Shown piece after piece: positions 1 through 10,274 of a stretch of DNA of 64,000 bases. Location of the stretch: NCBI GenBank assembly GCA_016210005.1, contig JACQVA010000262.1:28617-92616 (forward strand), given 5' to 3'. The position numbers and the translations under genes are program-made. The notes beneath the pieces are model-generated. The model did no database searches and was not told the DNA's origin. It was given only the letters and a program-made list of their open reading frames with translations. Origin of the DNA: Deltaproteobacteria bacterium. GTDB taxonomy: Bacteria; Desulfobacterota; Binatia; HRBIN30; JACQVA1. Positions within the stretch are counted from its first letter, which is position 1; every line of letters starts with the position of its first letter.

Positions 1-889
1 GCTGCGAGGCCGACGGGTTCTCCACGTGACGGCGGTACTCGAAGTTGTAGTCTATCGTGGCGCTCTTGGCCGGTTCCCAGCGCAGCGAGGTGCTGGTAGC
101 GACACGGTCCAGGTTGGCAAAGTCGCCCGAGCCGCCCCGCTGTTTCCTGCCGGTCGTCGGATCCGTGTAGTAATCGCCGGTATTGTCATAGAAGCCGTCG
201 CGTGAGCGGTAATCCGCCACCTGTCTCAGGTTGAGGGTGCCGAAGCCCTCTGACTCGGCCAACCCGCCTTTGCCAATTACGGGGGTATTGAGGATCACGC
301 TGCCCTTGAATTGCTCGTAATTGCCGACCTCGGTCTTGGCGCTGATCGACTTCTCGGACGTAGGTTTCTTGGTGATGAAATTGACCGCGCCGCCGTTGGC
401 GTTTCGGCCCCACAGGGTTCCTTGCGGCCCGCGCAGCACTTCGATGCGCTCGATGTCCGACAGCTCGGCATTCGCCGCCGACGACTTGGCGATGTAGACG
501 CCATCGGTATAGAGGCCCACCTTCGGCTGATTGGTGATGATCGGATCGGTTCTGATCACACCTCGCATGTTGACGGTTACTCCGGTGCTGCCGCCGACGT
601 TTGGGTGCATGTGGAGATTGGGCGCCACTTGTCCGAGGTCGATCACATCCCTAATGCCCTTCTCCTCGATGGCCTCGCTGGTAATCGCGGTAACCGAGAC
701 CGGTGTTTCCTGTAGGCTCTCTTCGCGTTTTTCCGCGGTCACGGTGATCTCTTCGACCCCGACCTCCATCCCGGCTTCCGGCTTGTCCCCGGCCTTCTTC
801 TTGGCCTGCGCCCAGGTTTGCCCTGGCAGCCCAAATGCCACCGCCGCCGCTACCGTGAGGATGACAGCCCGCCTCGATGTGAACATCAT
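1..889 (-). CDS. TonB-dependent outer-membrane receptor, N-terminal part (runs off window start)
   Basis: Outer-membrane receptor that imports a ligand (siderophore, cofactor or organic substrate unknown) using TonB energy. The minus-strand reading opens with a signal peptide (MMFTSRRAVILTVAAAVAFG), then a TonB-box-like EEITVTAEKR, then a plug domain with the diagnostic stretch ERIEVLRGPQGTLWGRNANG and NFITKKP. The barrel has only just begun when the window ends, so about 296 residues of an expected 700-900 are visible. Two adjacent ATG codons (889 and 886) follow a GGAGGAAG ribosome site; 886 has the better spacing. The gene is divergent from nothing obvious, and a roughly 170-base gap separates it from pyrE, which points the same way. 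Family certain, substrate unknown. Confidence 0.93.
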   Translation of the reverse strand, partial: MMFTSRRAVILTVAAAVAFGLPGQTWAQAKKKAGDKPEAGMEVGVEEITVTAEKREESLQETPVSVTAITSEAIEEKGIRDVIDLGQVAPNLHMHPNVGGSTGVTVNMRGVIRTDPIITNQPKVGLYTDGVYIAKSSAANAELSDIERIEVLRGPQGTLWGRNANGGAVNFITKKPTSEKSISAKTEVGNYEQFKGSVILNTPVIGKGGLAESEGFGTLNLRQVADYRSRDGFYDNTGDYYTDPTTGRKQRGGSGDFANLDRVATSTSLRWEPAKSATIDYNFEYRRHVENPSASQ

Positions 890-1062
890 TCTTCCTCCTC
901 CTTCCTTACACGCCAAACACGCCAAACGCGCGTACCTGCACGCCGCACCAAATGCCCGAATCGACTGGAATGTGCAAGGGAATCGCGCCACCCCAAACCA
1001 CAAAACCACCCCCCAGCGCGGCGCGCGGGCGGCGGTTTTGGCGACAGGCACCCCCGCGGAGA

Positions 1063-1659
1063 TCAGCCCGTAGCCGCGTGAGCACCAGCTGCACGCGCTC
1101 GCCAGCGAGCCTCAAGATCGGCATGCGTAAAGACCGCGGCTAGCGGAACATCCGGCCCGGCTTCGAGCCGGATGTTTTCCATCCCGTTCTCTTCCTGACG
1201 GTCGATCAGGGCCACAACCCCGACCACACGCAGCCCCTCTTCGCGGCAGCGTCTGATGGCGTCGATGGTCGAGCCGCCGGTGGTCACGACATCGTCGAGC
1301 ACCACCACCTTCGAGCCGCGCTCCGCGCACCCCTCGATCCACTTCTTCAGACCGTGCGCCTTAGGCTCTTTGCGCACCGAGAAGACATCGACGCGGCGGC
1401 CTTGCAGTTGGCAATGGAACGCGGTCGGTGCCGCTATCCAATCCGCACCCATCGTCAGTCCGCCGACCGCGTCGGCCTCCGGCGGTAGCAGGCTCGCAAC
1501 CACCTGACCCACCAGCGGCATGGCCTCGCCGCACATGGTGGTCGCCTTGCAATCGACGTAGAAGTTGCTGAGCTTGCCCGAAGCCAGCCGAAACGACGGC
1601 GAATCGGCGTGGCGATACGAGCGGGCAATCAGCAGATCCAGCAGCTTCGTCTTCACCAT
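1063..1659 (-). CDS. pyrE: Orotate phosphoribosyltransferase
   Basis: Converts orotate and PRPP to OMP in the cytosol, the fifth step of pyrimidine synthesis. The protein is 198 residues, slightly shorter than the usual 210. The PRPP-binding loop [14 protein letters not shown] is intact near residue 118-131, and the N-terminal part carries [16 protein letters not shown], typical of OPRTases. It stands alone and is transcribed away from groEL, whose start lies 145 bases away on the other strand, so the two share a divergent intergenic region. No pyrimidine attenuator was recognised upstream. Confidence 0.93.
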   Translation of the reverse strand: MVKTKLLDLLIARSYRHADSPSFRLASGKLSNFYVDCKATTMCGEAMPLVGQVVASLLPPEADAVGGLTMGADWIAAPTAFHCQLQGRRVDVFSVRKEPKAHGLKKWIEGCAERGSKVVVLDDVVTTGGSTIDAIRRCREEGLRVVGVVALIDRQEENGMENIRLEAGPDVPLAAVFTHADLEARWRARAAGAHAATG

Positions 1660-1803
1660 ACGGCTCTCCGCGCTCGGCGTCCTTTAGCCCAAGCAACCAG
1701 AGCGCGCCAGCTTGCGCCGGGCCCGGCCCCTTGCAAGTGCGCAGGGGAATGCTTAAGTCAGGCGCCGCACAACTTCGGGTATTTCCAGGAAAGGAGTCTC
1801 GCT

Positions 1804-3435
<1,632 letters not shown>

Positions 3436-3447
3436 ACCCGCGGGCGA

Positions 3448-3502
3448 GAAAGGGCTTTTTGCCCTTTCCGCGGCGGTTGCCCCTTGCGGCATAAGGGGTT
3501 TT
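3448..3502 (+). terminator. Tandem hairpins after groEL
   Basis: The first hairpin pairs GAAAGGGC (3448-3455) with GCCCTTTC (3461-3468) around TTTTT. The second pairs CCCCTT (3480-3485) with AAGGGG (3493-3498) and is followed by TTTT, as in a Rho-independent terminator. Seen directly; folding energy not computed. Confidence 0.65.
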
Positions 3503-3562
3503 GTGCAAGAAGCGAGGACGAAACAGGAAACCCACGCCACAATGGCGGGAAGGAGGTCAAGT

Positions 3563-3823
3563 ATGCGGGTAAGAAAAGGGTCACGCGTAGCGGTCGCGGT
3601 GGTCGGGTCGGTGCTCCTCGCCGGAGTGACGGCGGGATGCACGGCGCAAAAGGCGGAAATCGATCCGGCTCAAATGACGCGGATCGAGAACGCGGCCAGC
3701 AAGGCCGAGTCGGCTGCGCTCAAAGCCGAAGCGGCTGCCAAGAGTGCAGCCGATGCGGCGGCACGTGCCGAGGCTGCAGCCCAGCGGGCGCAGGCCATGT
3801 TCGACAAGGGCATCAGGAAGTAG
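3563..3823 (+). CDS. Small alanine-rich lipoprotein (Lpp/alanine-zipper type)
   Basis: An 86-residue predicted lipoprotein. The ATG at 3563 follows a strong AAGGAGGT site. The signal sequence ends in a lipobox LAGVTAGC, so Cys is the likely lipidated residue after signal peptidase II. The rest is a single long helix with near-heptad alanine spacing (KAESAALKAEAAAKSAADAA), typical of alanine-zipper or Lpp-like coiled-coil lipoproteins that trimerise in the envelope. It ends in Lys like Lpp, which can be linked to peptidoglycan, though that role is inferred. It lies between two terminators and so appears to be a single-gene transcript. Confidence 0.75.
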   Translation: MRVRKGSRVAVAVVGSVLLAGVTAGCTAQKAEIDPAQMTRIENAASKAESAALKAEAAAKSAADAAARAEAAAQRAQAMFDKGIRK

Positions 3824-3847
3824 AAGCATCTGTCTGTATTGGCAAGG

Positions 3848-3877
3848 AAGGCGGTCCGTCTCGGATCGCCTTTTTTG
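3848..3877 (+). terminator. Rho-independent terminator after the lipoprotein gene
   Basis: AAGGCGGTCCG pairs with CGGATCGCCTT across a TCT loop with one bulged/mismatched position, and a run of six T follows directly. Good position, 25 bases after the lipoprotein stop. Confidence 0.8.
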
Positions 3878-3999
3878 CTTTTGGCGGCCTTGGGTATCGC
3901 TGCGACGCCGCCAGGCTCATTTCTGTACCAAGTTCGCGGCTGCGCTTGGCCGCCCTACATGCTTGCGATGCGCCGGGTGGCTGAGTAGAAGCCGCTGGG

Positions 4000-4509
4000 A
4001 TGACCAAGGAGAGCAGCAGCCCGCTACCGGCGCAGTTGCCGGCCGCATCGGTGCCGCGGCCGGGCTGGCAGGATTGGCTGCGCTACTGGGGCACAGTGGC
4101 AGCCTGGATGACAGTCATCGCCATGCTGTCATCCGACGCGTTTTCAGCAACGAACACCAACCGCTACCTCGATCCGCTGCTGCGCTTCTTGTTCCCAGGC
4201 ATCTCGACGAGCCAGATCCTGCTCGCCCACACCCTCGTGCGCAAGAGTGCGCACTTTGCCGAATTCCTTGTCCTCGGCCTACTGGTCTTCTGGGCCTCTC
4301 GCCGGGGCCGTCCGCCGCGCTGGCGCTGGCGTTGGATGGTGCAGGCGCTGGTGATAGCGGGTGGCTACGCCTTGCTCGACGAGTTGCGTCAGGCCTTCGT
4401 CCCCAGCCGAACCGCCTCGTTCGCCGATAGTGGCGTCGATTCCCTCGGTGCATTGGTCAGCCAGTCCCTGGTTTATCTGCGCTATCGCTGGCTGATGCGG
4501 TGGAGCTAA
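4000..4509 (+). CDS. VanZ-family membrane protein
   Basis: A 169-residue membrane protein of the VanZ family (name from a teicoplanin-resistance locus; the family is widespread and mostly of unknown role). The family core is visible: KSAHFAEFLVLGLL, then DELRQAFVPSR followed by DSGVDSLGALV. Three to four membrane segments are expected from the hydrophobic stretches. It ends three bases before the rnhB start and is probably co-transcribed with it. No link to resistance should be read from the family name. Confidence 0.8.
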   Translation: MTKESSSPLPAQLPAASVPRPGWQDWLRYWGTVAAWMTVIAMLSSDAFSATNTNRYLDPLLRFLFPGISTSQILLAHTLVRKSAHFAEFLVLGLLVFWASRRGRPPRWRWRWMVQALVIAGGYALLDELRQAFVPSRTASFADSGVDSLGALVSQSLVYLRYRWLMRWS

Positions 4510-4512
4510 ACC

Positions 4513-5172
4513 GTGAGCGAGCGGGGCAAGCGCCAGCGCCGGAAGGCGGCACGCCTCGGCGTGCTGCTGCGTCCGGAGCGGGAACTGTGGCGCCTGGGCT
4601 ATCGGCTGGTGGCGGGTGTTGATGAGGTCGGCGTCGGACCACTGGCGGGTCCAGTGGTGGCGGCGGCGGTGGTATTTCCGCCCGAGGTGAGCATCCCCGG
4701 TGTTGACGACTCGAAGAAACTCACGCCGGCGGCGCGCGAGCGCCTTGCCGAGGCGATTCGGGCGCAGGCGCTGAGTATCGGAGTCGGGGTGGTCGGTGTC
4801 GCCGACATCGATCGGCTCAACATCTACCACGCCGCCCTTGAAGCGATGCGCCGGGCGGTGCTGGAACTCACGCTGGTGCCGGCGCACCTGCTGGTGGATG
4901 CCCGCCACGTGCCCGGCCTCGACATCCCGCAGCTGGCGCTGGTCAAAGGCGACGCTCGCAGTTTTTCCATCGCCGCCGCCTCAATTGTGGCCAAGGTGGC
5001 GCGTGACCGCATGATGGTGGCACTCGATGAACAGTACCCCGTATATGGCTTCGCCTCTCATATGGGCTACGGCACTCGCACCCATCGCGAGGCCATCGTT
5101 CGCTACGGGCCGTGCCCCGCTCATCGCCGCTCGTTTGCGCCGGTAAGCCAACTACCGCTTCCCGGCCTGTGA
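4513..5172 (+). CDS. rnhB: Ribonuclease HII
   Basis: Removes ribonucleotides from DNA and RNA primers by nicking 5' of the RNA-DNA junction. GTG start at 4513, 219 residues. Catalytic acidic residues are present in VAGVDEVG, LLVDARH and KVARDRMM, and the block KGDARSFSIAAASIVAK is intact. The usual GRG triplet just after the first catalytic pair reads GVG (DEVGVGPLAGP). That Arg is part of the junction-recognising motif in studied RNase HII enzymes, so specificity may differ. It sits between the VanZ-like gene and the E2/lipoate genes on the same strand. Confidence 0.92.
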   Translation: MSERGKRQRRKAARLGVLLRPERELWRLGYRLVAGVDEVGVGPLAGPVVAAAVVFPPEVSIPGVDDSKKLTPAARERLAEAIRAQALSIGVGVVGVADIDRLNIYHAALEAMRRAVLELTLVPAHLLVDARHVPGLDIPQLALVKGDARSFSIAAASIVAKVARDRMMVALDEQYPVYGFASHMGYGTRTHREAIVRYGPCPAHRRSFAPVSQLPLPGL

Positions 5173-5223
5173 CGCATGGCCGAAGGCGGCGAGTTTGCCT
5201 ATAATCCCGCGCGAGACTCCACC

Positions 5224-6285
5224 ATGGCGATCGAGATCACCTTGCCGAAGCTGACCGACACGATGGAGGAGGCCACCGTCGTGCAGTGGCTGAAACAGGT
5301 CGGCGAAGCGGTGCAGGCCGGTGAAATCATCGCCGAGGTTGAGACCGACAAAGCCAACATGGAGCTGGAGTCCGCCGCCTCGGGAATATTGGCGGAAATC
5401 AGGGTCGCCGAGGGCGAGACGGCCCGGGTGGGTGCGGTGCTGGCTTTGGTTGATGCGACGGCAAGATCTGCGACCGCCGCGCCGCCGACACCGCCACGCC
5501 CGGCCGTGGAATCAGCCCGCCCGGCGCCGGCCAAGGCGCCGCGGCCGGCGAAGCCCACACCGCCGCCCCCGCCGCAGCCCGTAGCTGCAAGCGCTCCTGC
5601 GGCCGGTCGGGTCGAGTTGTCGAAGATGCGACTCACCATCGCCCGCCGCATGGCCGAGGCCAAACGCGACGTGCCGCACTTTTACGTTACCCGCGAAATC
5701 GAAATGGACGAGGCTATGCGCCTGCGCGCCGCGCTCGAAGCCACAGGGCGGATCGAAGGCCCGCTCACCGTGACGCACGTGCTCATCAAAGCGGTAGCGG
5801 TGGCGCTGCAACGTTGCCCGCGCCTCAATGCTTCGTGGGACGACGGTGCACTGAGGTTTTCCGAGCACGTCAACGTCGGCATCGCCACGGCCGTCGAGGA
5901 CGGCCTGCTTGTCCCGGTCATTATCGGCTGCGAGCATCTGGGGCTGCCAGCGATTGCCGCCGCGGCACGCCAGCTGGGCGAGAAAGCCCGCGGCGGCCGC
6001 TTCAGTGCAGACGAGATGCTGGGCGGCACCTTTACCATCTCCAATCTCGGCATGCTCGAAGTCGATGAGTTCGCGGCCGTGATCAATCCACCCCAGGTGG
6101 CGATTCTGGCGGTCGGGACGGTTAGAGCCCGGGCCGTGGTGCGGGCCGGCCAACTGGCGGCGGCGCAGACGATGCGGGTCACCCTTTCGTGCGATCACCG
6201 CGCGCTCAACGGCGTCGAGGCTGCGCAGTTTCTTGCAGAACTCAAGCAGTTGCTGGAAAACCCACTGGTGCTGGCGATCGGTTGA
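5224..6285 (+). CDS. Dihydrolipoamide acyltransferase (E2) of a 2-oxoacid dehydrogenase complex, short form
   Basis: Transfers acyl groups from E1 to CoA within a 2-oxoacid dehydrogenase complex. Starting at the ATG at 5224 (MAIEITLPKLTDTMEEA) it is 353 residues. Order: lipoyl domain with the lipoylated Lys in ETDKANME (residues about 1-78), an Ala/Pro/Lys linker (about 80-125), then the catalytic domain from GRVELSKMRLTIARRMAEAK to the end. The small E3/E1-binding domain that normally lies in the linker is not visible. The active-site motif reads DHRALNG rather than DHRxxDG; the His is kept. E1 and E3 are not in the window. lipB and lipA follow with overlapping ends, so the lipoyl domain is their likely substrate. 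Confidence 0.88.
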   Translation: MAIEITLPKLTDTMEEATVVQWLKQVGEAVQAGEIIAEVETDKANMELESAASGILAEIRVAEGETARVGAVLALVDATARSATAAPPTPPRPAVESARPAPAKAPRPAKPTPPPPPQPVAASAPAAGRVELSKMRLTIARRMAEAKRDVPHFYVTREIEMDEAMRLRAALEATGRIEGPLTVTHVLIKAVAVALQRCPRLNASWDDGALRFSEHVNVGIATAVEDGLLVPVIIGCEHLGLPAIAAAARQLGEKARGGRFSADEMLGGTFTISNLGMLEVDEFAAVINPPQVAILAVGTVRARAVVRAGQLAAAQTMRVTLSCDHRALNGVEAAQFLAELKQLLENPLVLAIG

Positions 6286-6938
6286 TGGCAATGACCTTGG
6301 TGGTGCAAGAACTCGGACGGATCGAGTACGGACGCGCGCTGGCGCTACAGCAAGAGCTGCTCGCCGCGCGCCTGGCGGAGCACGTGCCAGATCAGCTGCT
6401 GCTGCTGGAGCACGACCCCGTCTACACCCTCGGCCGTGGCGCTGACGCGGCGGATCTGTGCGGTGCCGACGAGCGGCTCGGGGTACCGGTATTTCGCGTA
6501 GGCCGCGGTGGTGGCGTGACGTTTCACGGCCCGGGGCAGCTGGTGGCCTATCCCATCATCAAGCTCGGCAGTGGCCGCCGCGACGTGCACCGCTACATGC
6601 GCTGCCTCGAGGACGTCGTCATCGCTACATGTTCCGAATTCGGCGTTGTGGCCGAGCGCTGTCCCGATACCACCGGCGTATGGGTGGGGGAAGCGAAAAT
6701 CGCCTCACTAGGTGTCGGCCTGCGGCGCTGGGTGACCTATCACGGCCTGGCGTTGAATGTGGCGACGGACTTGCGCTTCTTTCGCGCGATCGTGCCGTGC
6801 CGGATGCCCGCGCTGCGGGTGACCTCGTTGGCTGAATTGCTTGCGGTTGTGCCATCGCTGCCTGAGGTTGGCGCGGTGCTGGCGCGACGCTTCCGCGAGA
6901 CGTTCGAAACCAGCCAGCCCGGGGAGGCCGCTGCATGA
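6285..6938 (+). CDS. lipB: Octanoyl-[ACP]:protein N-octanoyltransferase
   Basis: Moves octanoyl from ACP to the lipoyl lysine of E2/GcvH-type proteins. The ATG overlaps the E2 stop (TGATGG), implying translational coupling; 217 residues. The family signature RVGRGGGVTFHGPGQLVAYP is clear, followed by KIASLGVGLRRWVTYHG with the catalytic Lys and the PC (catalytic Cys) in IVPCRMPALRVTSL. It ends four bases into lipA. Together with lipA it supplies the cofactor for the E2 encoded immediately upstream. Confidence 0.95.
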   Translation: MAMTLVVQELGRIEYGRALALQQELLAARLAEHVPDQLLLLEHDPVYTLGRGADAADLCGADERLGVPVFRVGRGGGVTFHGPGQLVAYPIIKLGSGRRDVHRYMRCLEDVVIATCSEFGVVAERCPDTTGVWVGEAKIASLGVGLRRWVTYHGLALNVATDLRFFRAIVPCRMPALRVTSLAELLAVVPSLPEVGAVLARRFRETFETSQPGEAAA

Positions 6939-7813
6939 GTGACCCCACGATCGAGGCCGCGCCGGGGGGCCGGCGCCACCCGGAGTGGCTCAAGGTGCGG
7001 GCACCGAGCGGGGAAGCGGTCCATGACACCAAGCGCGTCATACGCGGGCTCCAGCTGCACACGGTATGTGAAGAAGCGCGCTGCCCGAACGTCGGCGAGT
7101 GCTGGGGTCATCGCACCGCGACCTTCATGCTCATGGGCGAGGTTTGCACCCGCAACTGCGGTTTTTGCGCAGTGACCCATGGCCGCCCGGCGACCCTGGA
7201 TCCGGATGAGCCACGCCGGGTGGCCCAGGCCGTGGCCCAGCTCAACCTGCGCCACGTGGTGGTGACCTCAGTCGATCGCGACGACTTGCAGGATGGCGGG
7301 GCTCAGCACTTCGCCGACACCGCCTGTGCCATCAAGGCGCAGCGCCCCGATTGCCGGGTGGAACTGCTCATACCCGATTTCCAAGGCGACCAGCGTGCGA
7401 TCGACACGGCGACCGACGCGCCCATCGATGTCCTCAATCACAACCTCGAAACCGTGCCGCGGCTCTATAGGCGCGTACGCCCAGGATCCCACTACCAGCG
7501 CTCGCTGGCCCTGCTGCAGCGAGCCCACGAACGCAGGCCGGGGCTGCTGACCAAGACCGGCTTAATGCTGGGCTTGGGCGAGCAGCGGGCGGAAATGCTG
7601 GCCGTTTTTGCCGATCTTCAGGCCGCGGGCTGTGCGATTTTGACCCTCGGGCAGTACTTGCGGCCGAGCGCCGAGCACCTGCCGGTAGAGCGGTACGTGC
7701 CGCCGCCGGAGTTTGCCGAATTGGGGCGCGCAGCCGCTGAATTCGGCTTCCGCCACGTCGAATCCGGACCCTTAGTGCGCAGCTCCTATCACGCCTGGAA
7801 ACACGTCGGATGA
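6935..7813 (+). CDS. lipA: Lipoyl synthase
   Basis: Radical-SAM enzyme that inserts two sulfurs into the octanoyl chain to make lipoyl. 292 residues, start overlapping the lipB stop. The auxiliary cluster motif is present (CEEARCPNVGECW), as is the radical-SAM CTRNCGFC, and the C-terminal RSSYHA carries the conserved serine that ligates the auxiliary cluster. Last gene of the E2-lipB-lipA run; the next gene begins after a 77-base gap. Confidence 0.97.
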   Translation: MSDPTIEAAPGGRRHPEWLKVRAPSGEAVHDTKRVIRGLQLHTVCEEARCPNVGECWGHRTATFMLMGEVCTRNCGFCAVTHGRPATLDPDEPRRVAQAVAQLNLRHVVVTSVDRDDLQDGGAQHFADTACAIKAQRPDCRVELLIPDFQGDQRAIDTATDAPIDVLNHNLETVPRLYRRVRPGSHYQRSLALLQRAHERRPGLLTKTGLMLGLGEQRAEMLAVFADLQAAGCAILTLGQYLRPSAEHLPVERYVPPPEFAELGRAAAEFGFRHVESGPLVRSSYHAWKHVG

Positions 7814-7890
7814 CGCTCCTTGGGTAGACACCGGCGCAGTTTTCTGCAATTGTCCGCCGGGTTTAGAGAGCTGACCAGCTGAGGGTATAG

Positions 7891-8496
7891 ATGATGAAAC
7901 TGTACGACCATCCGGACTGCCCGTTCTGCCACAAGGTCCGCGTGGTTCTGGCAGAAAAGGAACTCGAGCACGAGAAGTTGTTCGTCGACCTGCGCGCGGG
8001 CGAGCAGCGCAACCCGGAGTTCCTCAAGCTCAATCCCTACGGTAAGGTGCCGGTGCTGGTCGACGAAGACCTGGTGGTTTACGACTCCACCATCATCAAT
8101 GAGTACCTCGAGGACGAGTACCCGTTGCCCCACCTGCTGCCGGAAGACTCGGCGGGGCGGGCGCGCGTGCGGATGCTCGAGGATTACTGCGATAATTCGT
8201 TCTTGCCGGTGGCCGGGCTAGTCCTGGCCGAGATGGCCAAGCCTGAGGCTGAGCGCGACGCCGAGAAGCTCAAGCGCTATCAGGGAGAAGTCAGCCGCGC
8301 CTTGGTACGCGTCGAAGGCCTGCTCGACGGCAAGGAATACCTGGTCGGCGAGTTTTCGCTGGCGGATATTGCCTTTGTGCCGCGGGTCCTGGTCCTGCCG
8401 CAGCTGGGGGTCGAGTTGGACGCACGGCTGCGCCAGGTAGCCGCTTGGATCCAGCGCCTGCGCCAGCGGCCCAGCATTCAGGCCCTCGGCCTGTAA
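7891..8496 (+). CDS. Glutathione S-transferase family protein, SspA/glutaredoxin-2-like
   Basis: 201 residues with an N-terminal thioredoxin-fold domain (MMKLYDHPDCPFCHKVRVVL) holding a CPFC motif, and a C-terminal all-helical GST domain (FSLADIAFVPRVLVLPQLG). The GKVPVLVDED stretch is the GST-type cis-proline region, and YDSTIINEYLEDEYP is typical of this group. A CxxC site suggests thiol transfer or glutathione conjugation rather than the RNA-polymerase role of SspA, but the two are hard to tell apart by sequence. It stands alone between lipA and the PuuD-like gene. Confidence 0.82.
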   Translation: MMKLYDHPDCPFCHKVRVVLAEKELEHEKLFVDLRAGEQRNPEFLKLNPYGKVPVLVDEDLVVYDSTIINEYLEDEYPLPHLLPEDSAGRARVRMLEDYCDNSFLPVAGLVLAEMAKPEAERDAEKLKRYQGEVSRALVRVEGLLDGKEYLVGEFSLADIAFVPRVLVLPQLGVELDARLRQVAAWIQRLRQRPSIQALGL

Positions 8497-8703
8497 TCGC
8501 GACTCCGCAACTTCTTCATCTCAAGTAGCGCTGACGCGCCGCCCCAGCGATGGCGCTGGTAGTGGCGTTGGCGGCCTGCTGCGCACGCCCCGATATTGAC
8601 GTAGCTCTGGAAAGCTGATTGATCGCTACCATCGACACAGTGAGTTGGTGTGTGGCCGGAGCGGGTGACCGCGCCGGCGGCACCCATCGGGAGGATGGCT
8701 ACG

Positions 8704-9453
8704 ATGCAAGTGCTTGACGGGCTATTCCGCTGGCTGCATGTGCTGGCGGGAATCGTATGGATTGGGCATCTCTACTTCTTCAACTTCGTGAACGCGGGAT
8801 TCGTGGCGACGCTGGACGCGGAGACCAAGAAGAAAGTGGTGCCGGAGCTGATGCCGCGGGCGCTCTATTGGTTCCGCTGGGGGGCGGCCTGGACTTGGAG
8901 CACCGGGGTGCTGCTGCTCTTGGTGGTCTATTACCCGTACTCGTCGTTGATGTTCGAGGGCGATGCCGGCTGGGGTGTGCCGGCCTTCGCCATGATTGCG
9001 GTGGTCTTTCTCGGGGTGTTCGCCTACGACGTGCTGTACCGGGGGCCGCTCAAGGATCTGCGCAACGGCTTCATCGGGGGCGTGGTGCTGGCGACGGCGA
9101 TGATCTTGGCGATGAAATACGTCGCCGGCTTCAGCTACCGCGCCTACGCCATCCATCTCGGGACGTTGTTCGGGACCGCGATGGCGTTTAACGTCTGGTT
9201 TCGTATCTGGCCGGCGCAGCAGAAGATCATCGCCGCCACCAAGAACGGCGAGGCCCCTGATGCAGCGCTGGTGGCGTTGGCCGGCTTACGCTCGCGCCAC
9301 AATACCTACATGTCGGCAGCGCTGGTGTTCATGATGGTGAGTCAGCACGCCACCTGGGCGGCGAACCCGTTTATTCTCGCCGCCGTGGTTCCGGTCGCCT
9401 GGGCCCTGGTCTACCACCTCTATGATCGCGCCCCGAAGGTCAAAGGCTTCTAG
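8704..9453 (+). CDS. PuuD-like/urate-hydroxylase-N family multispanning membrane protein
   Basis: About 249 residues with roughly seven to eight hydrophobic segments. The opening GLFRWLHVLAGIVWIGHLYF and the RSRHNTYMSAALVFMMVSQH stretch match the membrane domain of PuuD-type urate hydroxylases (Urate_ox_N). Conserved histidines (WLHVL, GHLYF, HNTY, SQHATW) could bind haem. The usual C-terminal cytochrome domain of PuuD is absent, so oxidase activity is not assured. A GGGAGG site at about 8689 favours the ATG at 8704 over the one at 8695. The 200 bases before it hold nothing recognised. Confidence 0.7.
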   Translation: MQVLDGLFRWLHVLAGIVWIGHLYFFNFVNAGFVATLDAETKKKVVPELMPRALYWFRWGAAWTWSTGVLLLLVVYYPYSSLMFEGDAGWGVPAFAMIAVVFLGVFAYDVLYRGPLKDLRNGFIGGVVLATAMILAMKYVAGFSYRAYAIHLGTLFGTAMAFNVWFRIWPAQQKIIAATKNGEAPDAALVALAGLRSRHNTYMSAALVFMMVSQHATWAANPFILAAVVPVAWALVYHLYDRAPKVKGF

Positions 9454-9515
9454 CGGCCACCGGCCATTGCGCCGGGGTTAAGCGTGGCGCCCCTCGCCCC
9501 GGCTCCCGGCTGCTC

Positions 9516-10274
9516 TCACTTCGCCTTCTCGGCGGTGAAAGTGAACGCGACCTCTCGGGTTTCTTTCTGACCGAGAGCGAGGGTGGCGCTGCGCACGCCG
9601 AAACGCTCGTGCCACGCCTCGATGACGTACTCCCCCGGCGGCACCTGCTTGAACTCGAAGCGTCCGTCCGCACCGCTCACCGCCGCGTACGGGTGATCGA
9701 AGACGCCGAGGTAGGCCGCCATCCACGGGTGAACGTCACACTTGAGTTCAATGACGTTCTCGGGCTTGGCCACGGTGATGGTGCGGTTGGTCCCCTTGGC
9801 GGCAAGCATGAAGTTCCAACCCCGCTGCGCCTTCGGCGAGCTGCGGACGTTGTGCGCGAGCGGGTCGCTGTTGAGAAAACGCACCGGCTGTCCGGCCTGC
9901 GCCACCGCCACGCGCGGCACGAATAGGCAACCGACTTGGTCGATGACGACGGGGGTGTCGGGGACCGCAAAGCCGCGCTCTCCAAGCCCTTGCTTGACGT
10001 AGACGACTACATTCTGGAGCTTGCCGTTGTTGACCAGCACGTCGCCGGCGGACACCGGCCCCGTATGCTGCTTGGCACAGTCGGCCCACGCGCCCAGCTG
10101 CAGCTGCTTTGACGGCGGCACCGGCCCGGCAAACTGAACCTCACCCACGATCGCGCCCACCGCGTCCAAATCCAAGGGCGTCACCGGCCGCCGCGCCACC
10201 GCTTGCTCGCTGTCTTGGCAGGCGGCTGCGAGGACGGCGAGCAGAGCAGCGACCAACGGCAACGCTCTCAGCAT
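9516..10274 (-). CDS. Cupredoxin-like lipoprotein with carboxypeptidase-regulatory-like C-terminus
   Basis: Predicted envelope lipoprotein: signal sequence then lipobox VLAAAC. The centre carries blue-copper ligands: a His in DPLAHNV and a C-terminal cluster CDVHPWM (C-x2-H-x2-M), the pattern of type-1 copper centres in plastocyanin-like domains. After it, GVFDHPYAAVSGADGRFEFK and PPGEYVIEAWHERFG form a CarboxypepD_reg-like beta-sandwich. This is the layout of 'methylamine utilisation'-type and related periplasmic proteins; electron transfer is the inferred role. An upstream ATG at 10289 adds only five residues. It is transcribed divergently from the rubrerythrin gene, sharing about 150 bases of control region. 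Confidence 0.75.
   Translation of the reverse strand: MLRALPLVAALLAVLAAACQDSEQAVARRPVTPLDLDAVGAIVGEVQFAGPVPPSKQLQLGAWADCAKQHTGPVSAGDVLVNNGKLQNVVVYVKQGLGERGFAVPDTPVVIDQVGCLFVPRVAVAQAGQPVRFLNSDPLAHNVRSSPKAQRGWNFMLAAKGTNRTITVAKPENVIELKCDVHPWMAAYLGVFDHPYAAVSGADGRFEFKQVPPGEYVIEAWHERFGVRSATLALGQKETREVAFTFTAEKAK

Noticed and set aside
1609..1803. N-terminal extension of GroEL
   Set aside because: The extra residues are unlike any chaperonin and the ATG at 1804 has a strong ribosome site.
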